Source: Nevskiaceae bacterium
Lineage (GTDB): Bacteria; Pseudomonadota; Gammaproteobacteria; Nevskiales; Nevskiaceae
Reading direction: 5' to 3'
Assembly: GCA_008012115.1 (NCBI GenBank)
Contig: SSEB01000004.1
Location: 171,855-235,854 of the forward strand
Length of the DNA stretch: 64,000 bases
Shown here: one piece after another, positions 10,079 through 18,596 of the stretch
Numbering within the stretch: the stretch's first letter is position 1
How the letters are laid out: each line of letters begins with the position of its first letter
The notes under the pieces: model-generated
Told to the model about the DNA's origin: nothing
The model's input: the letters and a program-made list of their open reading frames with translations, nothing else
Database searches by the model: none
Translations under genes and position numbers: made by a program

Positions 10079-12298
10079 TTAGAAGCGCATGCCGAGGCTG
10101 ACCGAAAAGAAATCGCGGTCGTTGAGGGTATTGCGATTGCCGCCGCCGAACAGGAAGGTCTGCGTCACGCTTGCGTCGAGGGCGCCGTAGGCGAAATGCA
10201 CGTCCACCACACCCAGTTTGCGCCCCCGCAGGAAATTCTCGCCGAGTCCCGGCGAGACGCCCGATACGTCATGCGTAAACACCAGGAAGGGCCGCACATG
10301 CAGGCCTGGGATCAGCACATCGGTGTAGTGCAGCATCGTGCCGAGGCGATAGCCCCAGGAAAACGGCGTCACGTACCCACCGGTATTGCGGATCGGATTG
10401 AGATAGAGCGAATTGCCCGAATCGGAAGCGCCGGGTCCGGCATGGGTGTCGGTGCCCGGCCCCTCGAACTGCAGACGGCTGGGAGACGGAAGGTTCGGGA
10501 CCCAGATATCGGTGAACTCCGCCAGCAGCAGGGCGTCGTTGGTCCCAAGGAAATCGCTGTTGCCGAAAATCTTGGTCAGGCCGAGGGAGCTCTGCAACAC
10601 CCCCAGGCGCTCGTAACCGCGGATGTACTGGCCGGGTCTGATCTCGCCGGGCTGACCGCCACGATATGCGGTTACGAAATCGGGGATGCGCCGCGAGCCG
10701 GGCACCGTCAGATTCGTCGCGTTGGGCGTACTCGCCAGCGTCTGCAAGGCGGTGATCGCGCTCGGCAGATTACCGGCCTCGCTGGCTGCAACCGAGAGCG
10801 CGTTGCTCGGATCCTGTAGCGCGGAAATCAGCCCAGGCAGCGTGGTGCTGGCACCTACGCCGAACAGCGGAATATCGCGCCGGGGCAGCGCCGGCTGCAG
10901 CGCCGCAAACAGCACATCCTCCAGATCGACCTGCACCGGCTGGTTCGGCCGGTAGGCAGCCTCGCCACGCACGGCGACACCGCCGATCACCGTGCTGAAA
11001 CTCAGGCCGATCAGGTGGATGTTGTCGGGGTAGTCGAGAAAATAGTGCGCGGTATCCAACGGCACCGCCTCGCGCACATGCGCACCGGGCGCGCCGCAGG
11101 CGGCGATCAGCGAGGTGAGGTCGACGGCGTCGATACCGGACGGGTTGCCCTCGCGACGCAGGCAACTGGCCGCAGCGGCGGTGGCACTCGCCGTCGGAAT
11201 GCGCGCGTGGTAGTTGGCGTAATACAGCCCGATTTCGGACTGATCCAGCCAGGTCGGGTGGTAGTAGAGCGCCGCGCCGTACTGCCCCATGTCACGCGGC
11301 TCATGGTTGGCGGAACGGCTCAGCGTGAAGCTGGTGTTGGTCAACAGCGCGAAGACCTTGTTGGCCGGCGTGCCGATCTGCAGGGGATCGTAGGGGGCCT
11401 TGGCGAACGGCGCGATGATACCTTCATGCGGCGTCACTTCGTTGCCGGCGTTGAAGAACGAGATGTAGGCGCCACGCGGCGGCAATTCCACCGGCCGCCA
11501 CTCGAACTGGTAGAACCCTTCGCTGCTCAGTTCGTCGTTCAACGGCGCGCGCACGATGAGCATGCCCTCGGGCTTGTAGACCTCGTCGAGGTCCATGCCC
11601 GGGCGCGTCAGGTTGTTGGCATCCGGAGGATTCAGGAAGTTGAGGCTTCCCTGAGTCACGAAAGTGGATTCGCCCCAGACCATGCGCTGGCGGCCGATAC
11701 TGACATCGACCGCACGCCCCCCGAGATCGAACGTGTCCTGCACATAGGTGTCGAGCAGTTGCACGTTGTAGCCGATGTCGCGCAGGGTCTGACGCGGACG
11801 CTTGTTGCGCACCGGCACGCCATGCTCGGGCCCGGCCTGCACCACTTCGTTCGGGTGGTTCTCCTCCAGCGTCGCGTTGACATAGTCGTAGAACGCGAGG
11901 AACCCGGTTTCCAGTTTCAAGGAACCGCTGCGTGCGGTGAAGCCCGAGGTCCACTTGATCGGCGAGGCGATCGGATCGCCCTTGTCGTAGTTGAGATCGC
12001 CCTCGTCGTAGACCGAATTCTTCGCGCCGGGCGCGGCGAGATAGCGGTTGTTGGGCGCGCTGTTGTTCGGGTCGGCCGTCAGGCACTCATCGGCCGCACA
12101 CAGACTCGGATCGAGATTCGACTTGCCGATCAACTGCGCATTGCGCCCTTCCGTGCGCCAGGCGGCGCCGACGGTGATGTGATTGTTCCAATCGAACGTC
12201 CAGTCCTCGATACCCAGATCGAGGTTCATGGCGGCTGCCGGACTGCAGATGCCGCCCAACGTCGCCGTCGCCAGGCAGAGCCCTACCAGACGCCTCAT
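10079..12298 (-). CDS. DUF1302 outer-membrane protein
   Basis: 739 residues with a signal peptide (LVGLCLATATLGGICSPAAA) and the DUF1302 pattern: an early LGIEDWTFDWNNHITVGAAWR, RQRMVWGESTF at about one third, EVYKPEGMLIV, and a C-terminus ending in FFSVSLGMRF, a terminal aromatic typical of outer-membrane barrels. Family members are linked to uptake or export of hydrophobic compounds such as steroids and are usually accompanied by DUF1329, which is absent here. Its start overlaps the stop of the DUF4282 gene by 4 bp (ATGA). Confidence 0.87.
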   Translation of the reverse strand: MRRLVGLCLATATLGGICSPAAAMNLDLGIEDWTFDWNNHITVGAAWRTEGRNAQLIGKSNLDPSLCAADECLTADPNNSAPNNRYLAAPGAKNSVYDEGDLNYDKGDPIASPIKWTSGFTARSGSLKLETGFLAFYDYVNATLEENHPNEVVQAGPEHGVPVRNKRPRQTLRDIGYNVQLLDTYVQDTFDLGGRAVDVSIGRQRMVWGESTFVTQGSLNFLNPPDANNLTRPGMDLDEVYKPEGMLIVRAPLNDELSSEGFYQFEWRPVELPPRGAYISFFNAGNEVTPHEGIIAPFAKAPYDPLQIGTPANKVFALLTNTSFTLSRSANHEPRDMGQYGAALYYHPTWLDQSEIGLYYANYHARIPTASATAAAASCLRREGNPSGIDAVDLTSLIAACGAPGAHVREAVPLDTAHYFLDYPDNIHLIGLSFSTVIGGVAVRGEAAYRPNQPVQVDLEDVLFAALQPALPRRDIPLFGVGASTTLPGLISALQDPSNALSVAASEAGNLPSAITALQTLASTPNATNLTVPGSRRIPDFVTAYRGGQPGEIRPGQYIRGYERLGVLQSSLGLTKIFGNSDFLGTNDALLLAEFTDIWVPNLPSPSRLQFEGPGTDTHAGPGASDSGNSLYLNPIRNTGGYVTPFSWGYRLGTMLHYTDVLIPGLHVRPFLVFTHDVSGVSPGLGENFLRGRKLGVVDVHFAYGALDASVTQTFLFGGGNRNTLNDRDFFSVSLGMRF

Positions 12299-12777
12299 TT
12301 CGTATCCCCGCCTTCAGCACTCCCCTCAGGCGCTGCGCGACGGCGCGACCGCCAGAACTGGATACGGGGCAAGGGCAGATCCTCGACGCGCTCGGCGATG
12401 CTTTCGGTCTGCCCGCGCAAGGTGTGCAGCTGCTCCATCAGGGTCTCCATCAGCAGGACGATGCGGAACAGGCTCAGCAGCGATTCGAGAATCACGCGCA
12501 CGGCGATCAGGCCGACGACGGTGCCGATGGGCATGATCAGCAACAGCCAGCTCAGGCCCGAAACCAGCGAGAGCTGGAAAGCCTGGATGGTGAGAAACAG
12601 ATTGATCGCAACAATCCCCGCAGACAGGAACACGTAAATGGCCGGCGCCATCGTCGTGGTCATGATCGTTCGGAGTTGCACGTCGCCCAGATTGCGCAGA
12701 ACCCCGACGCCTTCCTCGCGCAGCGTGCGCCAGCCGTTTCCCGCGGCGGCATCCGCCTGCTCAGCATTCTTGTCCAA
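12295..12777 (-). CDS. DUF4282-like small membrane protein
   Basis: 160 residues. Two membrane helices (APAIYVFLSAGIVAINLFLT and SWLLLIMPIGTVVGLIAV) are followed by RVILESLLSLFRIVLLMETL, a good match to the DUF4282 pattern. The TTG at 12777 is chosen as start because GGAGG lies 9 bp before it; the ATG at 12828 would put that ribosome site inside the coding region. It is the first gene of the leftward operon. Function is unknown. Confidence 0.65.
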   Translation of the reverse strand: MDKNAEQADAAAGNGWRTLREEGVGVLRNLGDVQLRTIMTTTMAPAIYVFLSAGIVAINLFLTIQAFQLSLVSGLSWLLLIMPIGTVVGLIAVRVILESLLSLFRIVLLMETLMEQLHTLRGQTESIAERVEDLPLPRIQFWRSRRRAAPEGSAEGGDTK

Positions 12778-12957
12778 GAGATGAAACCTCCAATCGCACG
12801 GCAGATGCCCGATGGCGACCAGAAGCACCCCGGGAGCCGCGAATTCCCTGGCGGCGCATGCGCGCCGCGGTTTTCGCTGTTATGTCCTCAGGATACCTTT
12901 ATCCTTGACATCAAATAATGGCATCATGGGTCACAAAATTAGCATTTTGGGACATCG
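12778..12957. promoter_or_regulatory. Divergent control region between DUF4282 operon and araC-type gene
   Basis: 180 bp that must hold promoters for both directions. Two dyads are visible. AGGATA-cctt-TATCCT at 12890-12905 is flanked loosely by TGTC and GACA. CAAAAT-tagc-ATTTTG is at 12934-12949. Both lie in the AT-rich half next to the regulator start and could be operators of the AraC protein. No convincing -35/-10 pair was identified. Confidence 0.45.
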
Positions 12958-13995
12958 ATGCCGCTGCCCTGGCCAATCAAACGTCACATCTGCAATGTCC
13001 GCATCCTCACGGAAGTGGCGTCCGAGCATGACATCGGCCTGCACGTCAGCCTGGCCGGGACGGCCGTGGATCCCGCCGCGCTGGACAGCCACGATACCTA
13101 CGTCAGCATCGATGACGAACTGCGTGTGGCGCGCAACCTGCTGGACAGACTGGGCGACCATATCCCGCTGGGTCTGGAGGCGGGTTCGCGCTACCACCCC
13201 ACCACCTTCGGCGTCTGGGGCTTCATGATCTTGTGCAGCCCGACCGTGCGCAGCGCCATCGACGTCGGGCTGCGCTACCTGGCCCTGACCTCGTTCGCCT
13301 GCCACATGCAGGTGGTGGAGCGCGACGATGAAGTGCTGGTGATTGCGGATGACCGTCACCTGCCTGCAGACCTGCGTCCTTTCCTGGTGGAACGCGACGG
13401 CGCCACGCTGATGAGTCTCGCGCGTGACGTCCTGCCGCCGGATTTGTCTTTCACCCGCCTGGAGGTCCGCCAGCCGCGCTCGCCACACGATGCGCTGACC
13501 ACGGCTTTTTTCGGCCGCGCCATCGACTACGACCAGCCACGCAACTGCGCCGGTTTCGACCGTGCGCTGATGAGCCGTCGCCTGCCGCAGGCCGATCAAC
13601 CGATGCGCCGGCGCTTTGAAGCCGAATGCCAGCGTCAGCTGGCGCATTTCGCCGGCATGGACCACGTGGTCAGTCGCGTCCGGGATCGCCTCCTGGCCAA
13701 CCCGGACCGCATCCCGACCATGGACATCGTCGCGCAGGAGATGAAAATTACCGCGCGCACCTTGCGCCGGCACCTGGCCGACAGCGGCACGCAATTCGAG
13801 GCCCTGGTCGATCATGTCCGGCAGGACGTGGCGGAACGTCTGCTGATCCGCACCGAGCTGGCCATCGCCGACGTCGCGGAGCGCCTTGGTTATTCCGAGT
13901 GCGCCTCCTTCATCCGCGCCTTCAAGCGCTGGAAATCGGTCACGCCGCGCCAGTACCGCATCAGCGCGCTCAACGGCGCCCCCGACAACGCCTGA
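12958..13995 (+). CDS. AraC-family transcriptional regulator, arabinose-binding-domain type
   Basis: 345 residues. The N-terminal two thirds resemble the Arabinose_bd domain (HVSLAGTAVDPAALDSHDTYVS, GLEAGSRYHPTTFGVWGFMILCSPT). The C-terminal 100 residues are a double helix-turn-helix AraC domain: MDIVAQEMKITARTLRRHL and IADVAERLGYSECASFIRAF, then FKRWKSVTPRQYR. ATG at 12958 has only a weak GGGA upstream. It is divergent from the envelope operon and is the obvious candidate regulator of it. Regulators of this type often respond to hydrophobic or steroid-like ligands; the ligand here is unknown. Confidence 0.9.
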   Translation: MPLPWPIKRHICNVRILTEVASEHDIGLHVSLAGTAVDPAALDSHDTYVSIDDELRVARNLLDRLGDHIPLGLEAGSRYHPTTFGVWGFMILCSPTVRSAIDVGLRYLALTSFACHMQVVERDDEVLVIADDRHLPADLRPFLVERDGATLMSLARDVLPPDLSFTRLEVRQPRSPHDALTTAFFGRAIDYDQPRNCAGFDRALMSRRLPQADQPMRRRFEAECQRQLAHFAGMDHVVSRVRDRLLANPDRIPTMDIVAQEMKITARTLRRHLADSGTQFEALVDHVRQDVAERLLIRTELAIADVAERLGYSECASFIRAFKRWKSVTPRQYRISALNGAPDNA

Positions 13996-14129
13996 TCCGG
14001 CGCGATTGCCCCGTACCGCCATCCGAGCCCCGTGCCCGCCCAGCCGACAAGGGACGGCGCCGCCGCTCGCGCACGGAAACCCCTAGGCTCACGACGCGGC
14101 CCGGACTTGCCTCGTCTCGCGGTCTGCGC

Positions 14130-14155
14130 TTTAATTCATCAAACGATGAATTAAA
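14130..14155. promoter_or_regulatory. Perfect TetR-type operator
   Basis: Perfect inverted repeat TTTAATTCATC-aaac-GATGAATTAAA. It ends 6 bp before the ATG of the TetR gene at 14162, so a dimer bound here would block its transcription or translation start. Negative autoregulation is likely. It is an AT-rich island in GC-rich surroundings. Confidence 0.75.
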
Positions 14156-14161
14156 GTCCGC

Positions 14162-14821
14162 ATGCCAGTTGCCGGTCGTTCCCCTGCACGCGCCCACGCC
14201 TCACGCTCGAAGCGGCAGCGCGGCCGCCCGGTCCGCGCGGCCACGCCGGAGCAGCGCCGGGCGCGGCTGGTGCAGGCGGCCATCACCGCCATCGCCCGCG
14301 ATGGTCTCGCCGCCACGTCGACCCGCTCGGTCGCCGCTGCCGCCGGTGTCGATCCCGCGATGCTGCACTACGCCTTCGACAGCAAGCACGCGCTGCTGCA
14401 GGCCGTGATGGCGGCGATCCACGACGAAATCCGCTCGCTGCTCTCGGCCTCGATCAGCGACGCGCGCACCTTGCCGGATGCCGTCGCGCAGATGGCGCGC
14501 GGCTATTGGGCGCATGTCCTGGCCACACCCCAACTGCAACGCGCGCAATACGAACTCACGCTGCATGCACTCGCCACGCCGGGCAATGCAGACCTCGCGC
14601 GACTGCAGTACGAGGGCTACCGGGATACCCTGGCTGCCGCGCTGGCGCAGAGGCTGATGCGGCCAACCAACGCTGCGTTGACCACTTTCGCCGGACTCTG
14701 CGTGGCGACCATGGACGGCCTGATCCTGCAGCATCTGGCCTGCAACGATCACGCCGCCGGCCAGGCGCGCCTGGAACTGGCCATCGACCTGCTGCGCCGC
14801 CAGGCCCGGAGCCTCGCATGA
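14162..14821 (+). CDS. TetR-family regulator
   Basis: 219 residues. A basic N-terminal tail (SRSKRQRGRPVRAATPEQRR) precedes a TetR helix-turn-helix: LVQAAITAIARDGLAATSTRSVAAAAGVDPAMLHYAFDSK split across residues about 36-75. The C-terminal ligand-binding part is helical. A perfect operator lies immediately upstream. The stop overlaps the start of the HD-domain gene (ATGA), so the two are co-translated and the hydrolase is its closest target. Confidence 0.9.
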   Translation: MPVAGRSPARAHASRSKRQRGRPVRAATPEQRRARLVQAAITAIARDGLAATSTRSVAAAAGVDPAMLHYAFDSKHALLQAVMAAIHDEIRSLLSASISDARTLPDAVAQMARGYWAHVLATPQLQRAQYELTLHALATPGNADLARLQYEGYRDTLAAALAQRLMRPTNAALTTFAGLCVATMDGLILQHLACNDHAAGQARLELAIDLLRRQARSLA

Positions 14822-15357
14822 CCGAACCGCTGCGTCATCCGCTGATCGATACCCTCCTCGACGACTGGCGCGCCGCCCTGGGCAAGGACGACGAGGGCTA
14901 CCGCAATCACTGTCACATCCTGCTGAACGTCGTCGACGCCTTGGCGCAGCCGACAGACCGCGAGCGCGAACTCATCGCCATCGCCGCCGCCTTTCACGAC
15001 CTCGGCATCTGGAGCGACCACAGCTTCGACTACCTCGATCCTTCGGCTGCCCGTGCCCGTGCCTGGTTGGCGGCGCAGGGCCGCGAGGCCGATGCGCCCG
15101 TCGTGGAAGCGATGATCCAGGGCCACCACCAATTCACCCGCTGCCGCGGGCCGCACGCCCGGCTGGCCGAAGCCTTCCGCCGCGCGGACTGGAATTTCGT
15201 CAGCCTCGGCCTGCTGCCCATGGGCGTGCCGCGAACGCTGCGGCGCCGGCTGGTGCGCGCGTTCCCCAACGCCGGCTTCCACGCCAAGCTGTTGCGGCTG
15301 ATTGGCCGCGAATTCATGCGCCGGCCGTGGCGGCCACTGCCGATGATGCGCTGGTGA
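14818..15357 (+). CDS. HD-domain phosphohydrolase-like protein
   Basis: 179 residues. HCHILLNVVDAL, FHDLGIWSDHSFDY and IQGHHQFTRC supply the metal-ligand pattern H...HD...H...D of small HD hydrolases. The second motif FHDLG is exact. Substrate is unknown; the family covers nucleotide and phosphate-ester hydrolysis. It overlaps the tetR stop by 4 bp and is 42 bp upstream of the amine oxidase gene. Confidence 0.8.
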   Translation: MTEPLRHPLIDTLLDDWRAALGKDDEGYRNHCHILLNVVDALAQPTDRERELIAIAAAFHDLGIWSDHSFDYLDPSAARARAWLAAQGREADAPVVEAMIQGHHQFTRCRGPHARLAEAFRRADWNFVSLGLLPMGVPRTLRRRLVRAFPNAGFHAKLLRLIGREFMRRPWRPLPMMRW

Positions 15358-15399
15358 ACGACTGATCGATCCATCAAAAAAAATGACGGGGGAGCCGGG

Positions 15400-16935
15400 A
15401 TGAGCGAGGAAACCATCAATCCAAAACGCCGCACGCTGTTGAAGGGCGCACTCACACTTGGTGCCGGCGCAGGTCTCGCCGCCTGCGGCCGCAGCTCACC
15501 GCTGGCGACGGCGGACGCAGCGACGCCTGGCACCAGCGGCAGTTACAGTGCGGACGTCGCCATCGTCGGCGCCGGCATCGCCGGGCTGAGCGCGGCACGA
15601 CGACTGGCCGCGGCCGGCAAGAGCGTCTACGTGGTCGAGGCGCGCGACCGCGTCGGCGGCCGCACGCTCAACCATGCCGTGACGGCGCCCGGCGCCAGTC
15701 CCGGCACCATCGTCGAGATCGGCGGCCAGTGGGTCGGCCCTACGCAGGACCGTGTGCTGGCGCTGATCGACGAACTGGGCCTGAAGACCTTCAAGACCTA
15801 CGACGACGGCAATTACCTGGACTATCGCAACGGCCAGAAACTGGCCTACGGCCATCTGCTGCCCGACCCGCTCAACCTCGGCCTCAATCGCCTGCCGCCC
15901 ACCGATCCGGTGGGTGCGGCGGAGGCGGAGAAGGCCATCCTGCAGCTCGACCAGATGGCGCAGCAGGTGCCGCTGGACGCGCCGTGGACCGCCGCCAGCG
16001 CCAAAGCCTGGGACAGCATGACCTTCCAGACCTGGATCGATCAGAACGTGCTGACCCCTGGCGGCCAGTCGCTGATCACGCTGGCCATCGAATCGGTGTT
16101 CTCGGTGGAGCCGCGCGACACCTCGCTGCTGCACGTGCTGTTCTACATCGCCTCCGCCGGCACGCTGGAAAACCTGATCAACACCGCCGGCGGTGCGCAG
16201 GACAGCCGTGTCGTCGGCGGCTCGCAACGCATCTCGCTGGCGATGGCGGCGCAGCTCGGCAACCGCGTGCTGCTCGGCGCGCCGGTGACCCACATCGACC
16301 AGGACGAGAGCGGCGTCACCGTGCGCGGCGAGCAGTTCAGCGTTCGCGCCAGGCAGGTGATCGTCGCGGTGCCGCCGACCATTGCCGCGCGCATCCGCTA
16401 CAACCCCATCCTGCCGGCGCTGCGCGACCAGATGACCCAGCGCATGCCGATGGGCAGCGTGATCAAGGTGCAGTGCGTCTATCCGAAGCCCTTCTGGCGC
16501 GACGGCGGCTACAACGGCCAGGTCACCAGCGACACCGGACCGGTGCGGATCACCTTCGACAACTCGCCGCCGGATGCCAGCGTCGGCATCCTGCTGGGCT
16601 TCATGGAAGGCAGCGACGGCCGCGCCGCCAGCACGCTCACCGCCGACCAGCGGCGCCAGGCCACCATCGACTGCTTCGTGCGCTACTTCGGCAATGACGC
16701 CGCGCAGCCGCTGGACTACATCGAGCAGAGCTGGATGAACGAGGAATGGACGCGCGGCTGCTACGGCGGTGTGTTCGCGCCCGGCGCCTGGCTCGATTTC
16801 GGCGCGGCGCTGCGCGCGCCGGTTGGCCGCATTCACTGGGCCGGCACCGAGACGGCGACGGTCTGGAACGGCTACATGGACGGCGCCGTGCGCTCCGGCG
16901 AGGCCGCCGCCAGCGCCGTCGCGGCCCTGCTCTAG
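15400..16935 (+). CDS. Tat-exported flavin monoamine oxidase family protein
   Basis: 511 residues. The N-terminus carries a twin-arginine signal (KRRTLLKGALTLGAGAGLAACG) that also ends in a lipobox Cys, so the mature enzyme may be a Tat-dependent lipoprotein. The FAD-binding motif DVAIVGAGIAGLSAARRL is followed by VVEARDRVGGRT. The C-terminus has the second flavin contact GRIHWAGTETATVWNGYMDG. Enzymes of this fold oxidise amines with FAD and oxygen. A strong GGGGGAGC ribosome site precedes ATG 15400. It is probably in one operon with tetR, the HD gene and the small membrane protein after it. Confidence 0.88.
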   Translation: MSEETINPKRRTLLKGALTLGAGAGLAACGRSSPLATADAATPGTSGSYSADVAIVGAGIAGLSAARRLAAAGKSVYVVEARDRVGGRTLNHAVTAPGASPGTIVEIGGQWVGPTQDRVLALIDELGLKTFKTYDDGNYLDYRNGQKLAYGHLLPDPLNLGLNRLPPTDPVGAAEAEKAILQLDQMAQQVPLDAPWTAASAKAWDSMTFQTWIDQNVLTPGGQSLITLAIESVFSVEPRDTSLLHVLFYIASAGTLENLINTAGGAQDSRVVGGSQRISLAMAAQLGNRVLLGAPVTHIDQDESGVTVRGEQFSVRARQVIVAVPPTIAARIRYNPILPALRDQMTQRMPMGSVIKVQCVYPKPFWRDGGYNGQVTSDTGPVRITFDNSPPDASVGILLGFMEGSDGRAASTLTADQRRQATIDCFVRYFGNDAAQPLDYIEQSWMNEEWTRGCYGGVFAPGAWLDFGAALRAPVGRIHWAGTETATVWNGYMDGAVRSGEAAASAVAALL

Positions 16936-16943
16936 GCCCTCGC

Positions 16944-17402
16944 ATGGCCCCGCTCATCGGTCTCGCCCTTGCGCTCGCCGTCTCAGGATCGGCAGCGTGG
17001 ATCGGCTTCGATCGCGACCGCGCGTTCTACCCGGTGGTGATGGTGGTCATCGCCTCGTACTACGCGCTGTTCGCGGTGATGGCCGCCGCGCCACAAGCAC
17101 TGATCGCAGAAACCGTCGCCATGGGCGCCTTCGCGCTGGTTGCCGTGGCCGGCTTTCGCGTCAACCTGTGGCTGGTCGTCGCGGCGCTGGCGGCGCATGG
17201 CGTATTCGATTTATTCCACGCGCGGCTGATCGACAATCCGGGCGTGCCGGCGTGGTGGCCGGCCTTCTGCCTGGCCTACGACGGCGTTGCGGCCGGCGTC
17301 CTGGCCTGGCTGCTGCGGCGCGGACGGCCCGCGGCACGCGTGGTCGCGCGTCAAGGCCTGCGCGCTGCTCACACCGCCCATGACCGCCACGCGTCACCCT
17401 GA
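16944..17402 (+). CDS. Hypothetical four-helix membrane protein
   Basis: 152 residues, family not recognised. Four hydrophobic segments are visible, near residues 2-18, 30-45, 50-66 and 70-120 (VVMVVIASYYALFAVMA, TVAMGAFALVAVAGF, LWLVVAALAAHGVFDLFHA, WWPAFCLAYDGVAAGVLAWLL). A basic cytoplasmic tail follows. The pattern AHGVFDLFH...NPGVPAWWPAFCLAYD is reminiscent of small membrane proteins with conserved His and Asp. It starts 8 bp after the amine oxidase stop, so co-expression is likely. Confidence 0.65.
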   Translation: MAPLIGLALALAVSGSAAWIGFDRDRAFYPVVMVVIASYYALFAVMAAAPQALIAETVAMGAFALVAVAGFRVNLWLVVAALAAHGVFDLFHARLIDNPGVPAWWPAFCLAYDGVAAGVLAWLLRRGRPAARVVARQGLRAAHTAHDRHASP

Positions 17403-17427
17403 GACGGGCGCAGGGCACGCCGCAACG

Positions 17428-17541
17428 GCCACCCGCTCCCGGCCATTTCCCTGGGAAGATGGCTATAAATTATTTATTGTTTTTAAATTAGATTAATTAT
17501 TTATAACAACCCATGGCCCGCCAGCAGCAAGAGCGGGTGGC
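17428..17541. repeat. 114-bp symmetric AT-core element, copy E3
   Basis: GCCACCCGCTC at 17428-17438 and GAGCGGGTGGC at 17531-17541, with the AT core at 17462-17507 (GCTATAAATTATTTATTG...ATTTATAAC). Spacers are 23 bp each. The left spacer folds as a bulged hairpin (GCCATTTCCC against GGGAAGATGGC). It lies between two genes on the same strand, 25 bp after the stop of the upstream one. The 110 bp from here to the DUF2946 start show no further clear signal. Confidence 0.85.
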
Positions 17542-17651
17542 GATCCTCGACCGCGCATACCGGCGCCGGGAGCGCGCGGGCGCGGACGCGAGACGCGGGT
17601 TTCCTCACCACGCTTGCAGTCGGCGCCAGGCTGCCTGTAAGTTGCAGGCCC

Positions 17652-18023
17652 ATGTCCGCTGCCCTCCGCCTTTTCGTCAGCCGCCTGCTGCTGATCGCGC
17701 TCGTGTTCAACGCGCTGACGCCGCTGCTGGCGGCCGCGCAGGAACAGGCGGGCCAGCGCACGCTGCTGGAACTGTGCACGGCAAGCGGCCTCAAGACGGT
17801 GGCCGTTGCCGCGGACGGCAAATCGCTGCCCAAACCCGCCGCGCAGAATCCCTGCCCGTTCTGCCTGCTCACCGCCGCCGGCGCGGCCTTGCCGCCGGCC
17901 GCACCGACGCTGGCCTATCTTTCGCTGCAGCCCGAGGCGCAGCCCGCCTATCGCGCGCCGGCGCTGCCGCGCCTGGGCCATCGCCCGGCGGCGCCACCAC
18001 GCGGCCCACCCGTTCTGAGCTGA
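17652..18023 (+). CDS. DUF2946-like secreted protein
   Basis: 123 residues. A hydrophobic N-terminal signal (LRLFVSRLLLIALVFNALTPLLAAA) is followed by LLELCTASGLKTVAV and a CPFC motif, which together are the DUF2946 signature. The tail is Pro/Ala-rich. Family members are found beside copper genes and are thought to handle metal through the Cys pair. Here the next two genes encode a YcnI-like copper protein and a TonB receptor, which supports that idea. Confidence 0.8.
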   Translation: MSAALRLFVSRLLLIALVFNALTPLLAAAQEQAGQRTLLELCTASGLKTVAVAADGKSLPKPAAQNPCPFCLLTAAGAALPPAAPTLAYLSLQPEAQPAYRAPALPRLGHRPAAPPRGPPVLS

Positions 18024-18095
18024 TCCCTCGCCCTCGTTCGCCCGAGCCGTTCACGGCTCCTGCGCGTGCCCGCACGCGCTCATCAGGATCAGACC

Positions 18096-18596
18096 ATGTT
18101 GAACACCCGCTTCCTCACGCTGGCGCTCGCCGGCGTCCTCGCCATGCCCGCGCAGGCGCATATCACCGTACATCCCGACGCCGGCAACGCCGACACCTAT
18201 TTCCAGACCGATTTCACCGTGCCGCATGCCTGCGGCGCCGGCACCGCCACCATTGCCCTGCGGGTGCAGATTCCGCAGGGCGTCCACTCGGTCAAGCCGC
18301 AGTTCAAACCCGGCTGGACCGTGACCACCCGCAGCCGCAAGGTCGATCCGCCGATCAAGGCGCATCACGGCCCGGACATCACCGAGACCATCAGCGAGGT
18401 CGAGTGGCGCGGCGGTCCGCTGCCGGACACGCTCTACGACAGCTTCGGCCTGATCGTGAAGCTGCCCTCCGGCGAGCAGACGCTGAGCTTTCCCGTGACG
18501 CAAACGTGCGACAAGGGCGCGGTGCAATGGAGCGACGCCCCCGGCGGCGAGCACCCGGCACCCACCGTGCGTGTGACCACCGGAGCGCAGCAATGA
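18096..18596 (+). CDS. YcnI-like DUF1775 periplasmic protein, probable copper binder
   Basis: 166 residues. Cleavage after MPAQA would leave His as the first mature residue (HITVHPD). That fits the mono-histidine brace described for Bacillus YcnI, whose copper site also uses a Trp, possibly the Trp in AVQWSDAPGGEHPAP. Body motifs FQTDFTVPHACGAGTATIALRVQIP and SDGI-type beta strands fit DUF1775. ATG 18096 gives a proper signal peptide. The stop overlaps the TonB receptor start by 4 bp (ATGA). Confidence 0.85.
   Translation: MLNTRFLTLALAGVLAMPAQAHITVHPDAGNADTYFQTDFTVPHACGAGTATIALRVQIPQGVHSVKPQFKPGWTVTTRSRKVDPPIKAHHGPDITETISEVEWRGGPLPDTLYDSFGLIVKLPSGEQTLSFPVTQTCDKGAVQWSDAPGGEHPAPTVRVTTGAQQ

Noticed and set aside
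17428..17541. The 114-bp elements as miniature inverted-repeat transposons with target-site duplications.
   Set aside because: Flanks at E3-E7 show no matching direct repeats left and right. A weak AAAC preference on the left side only is not a duplication. Mobility is not excluded but not supported.
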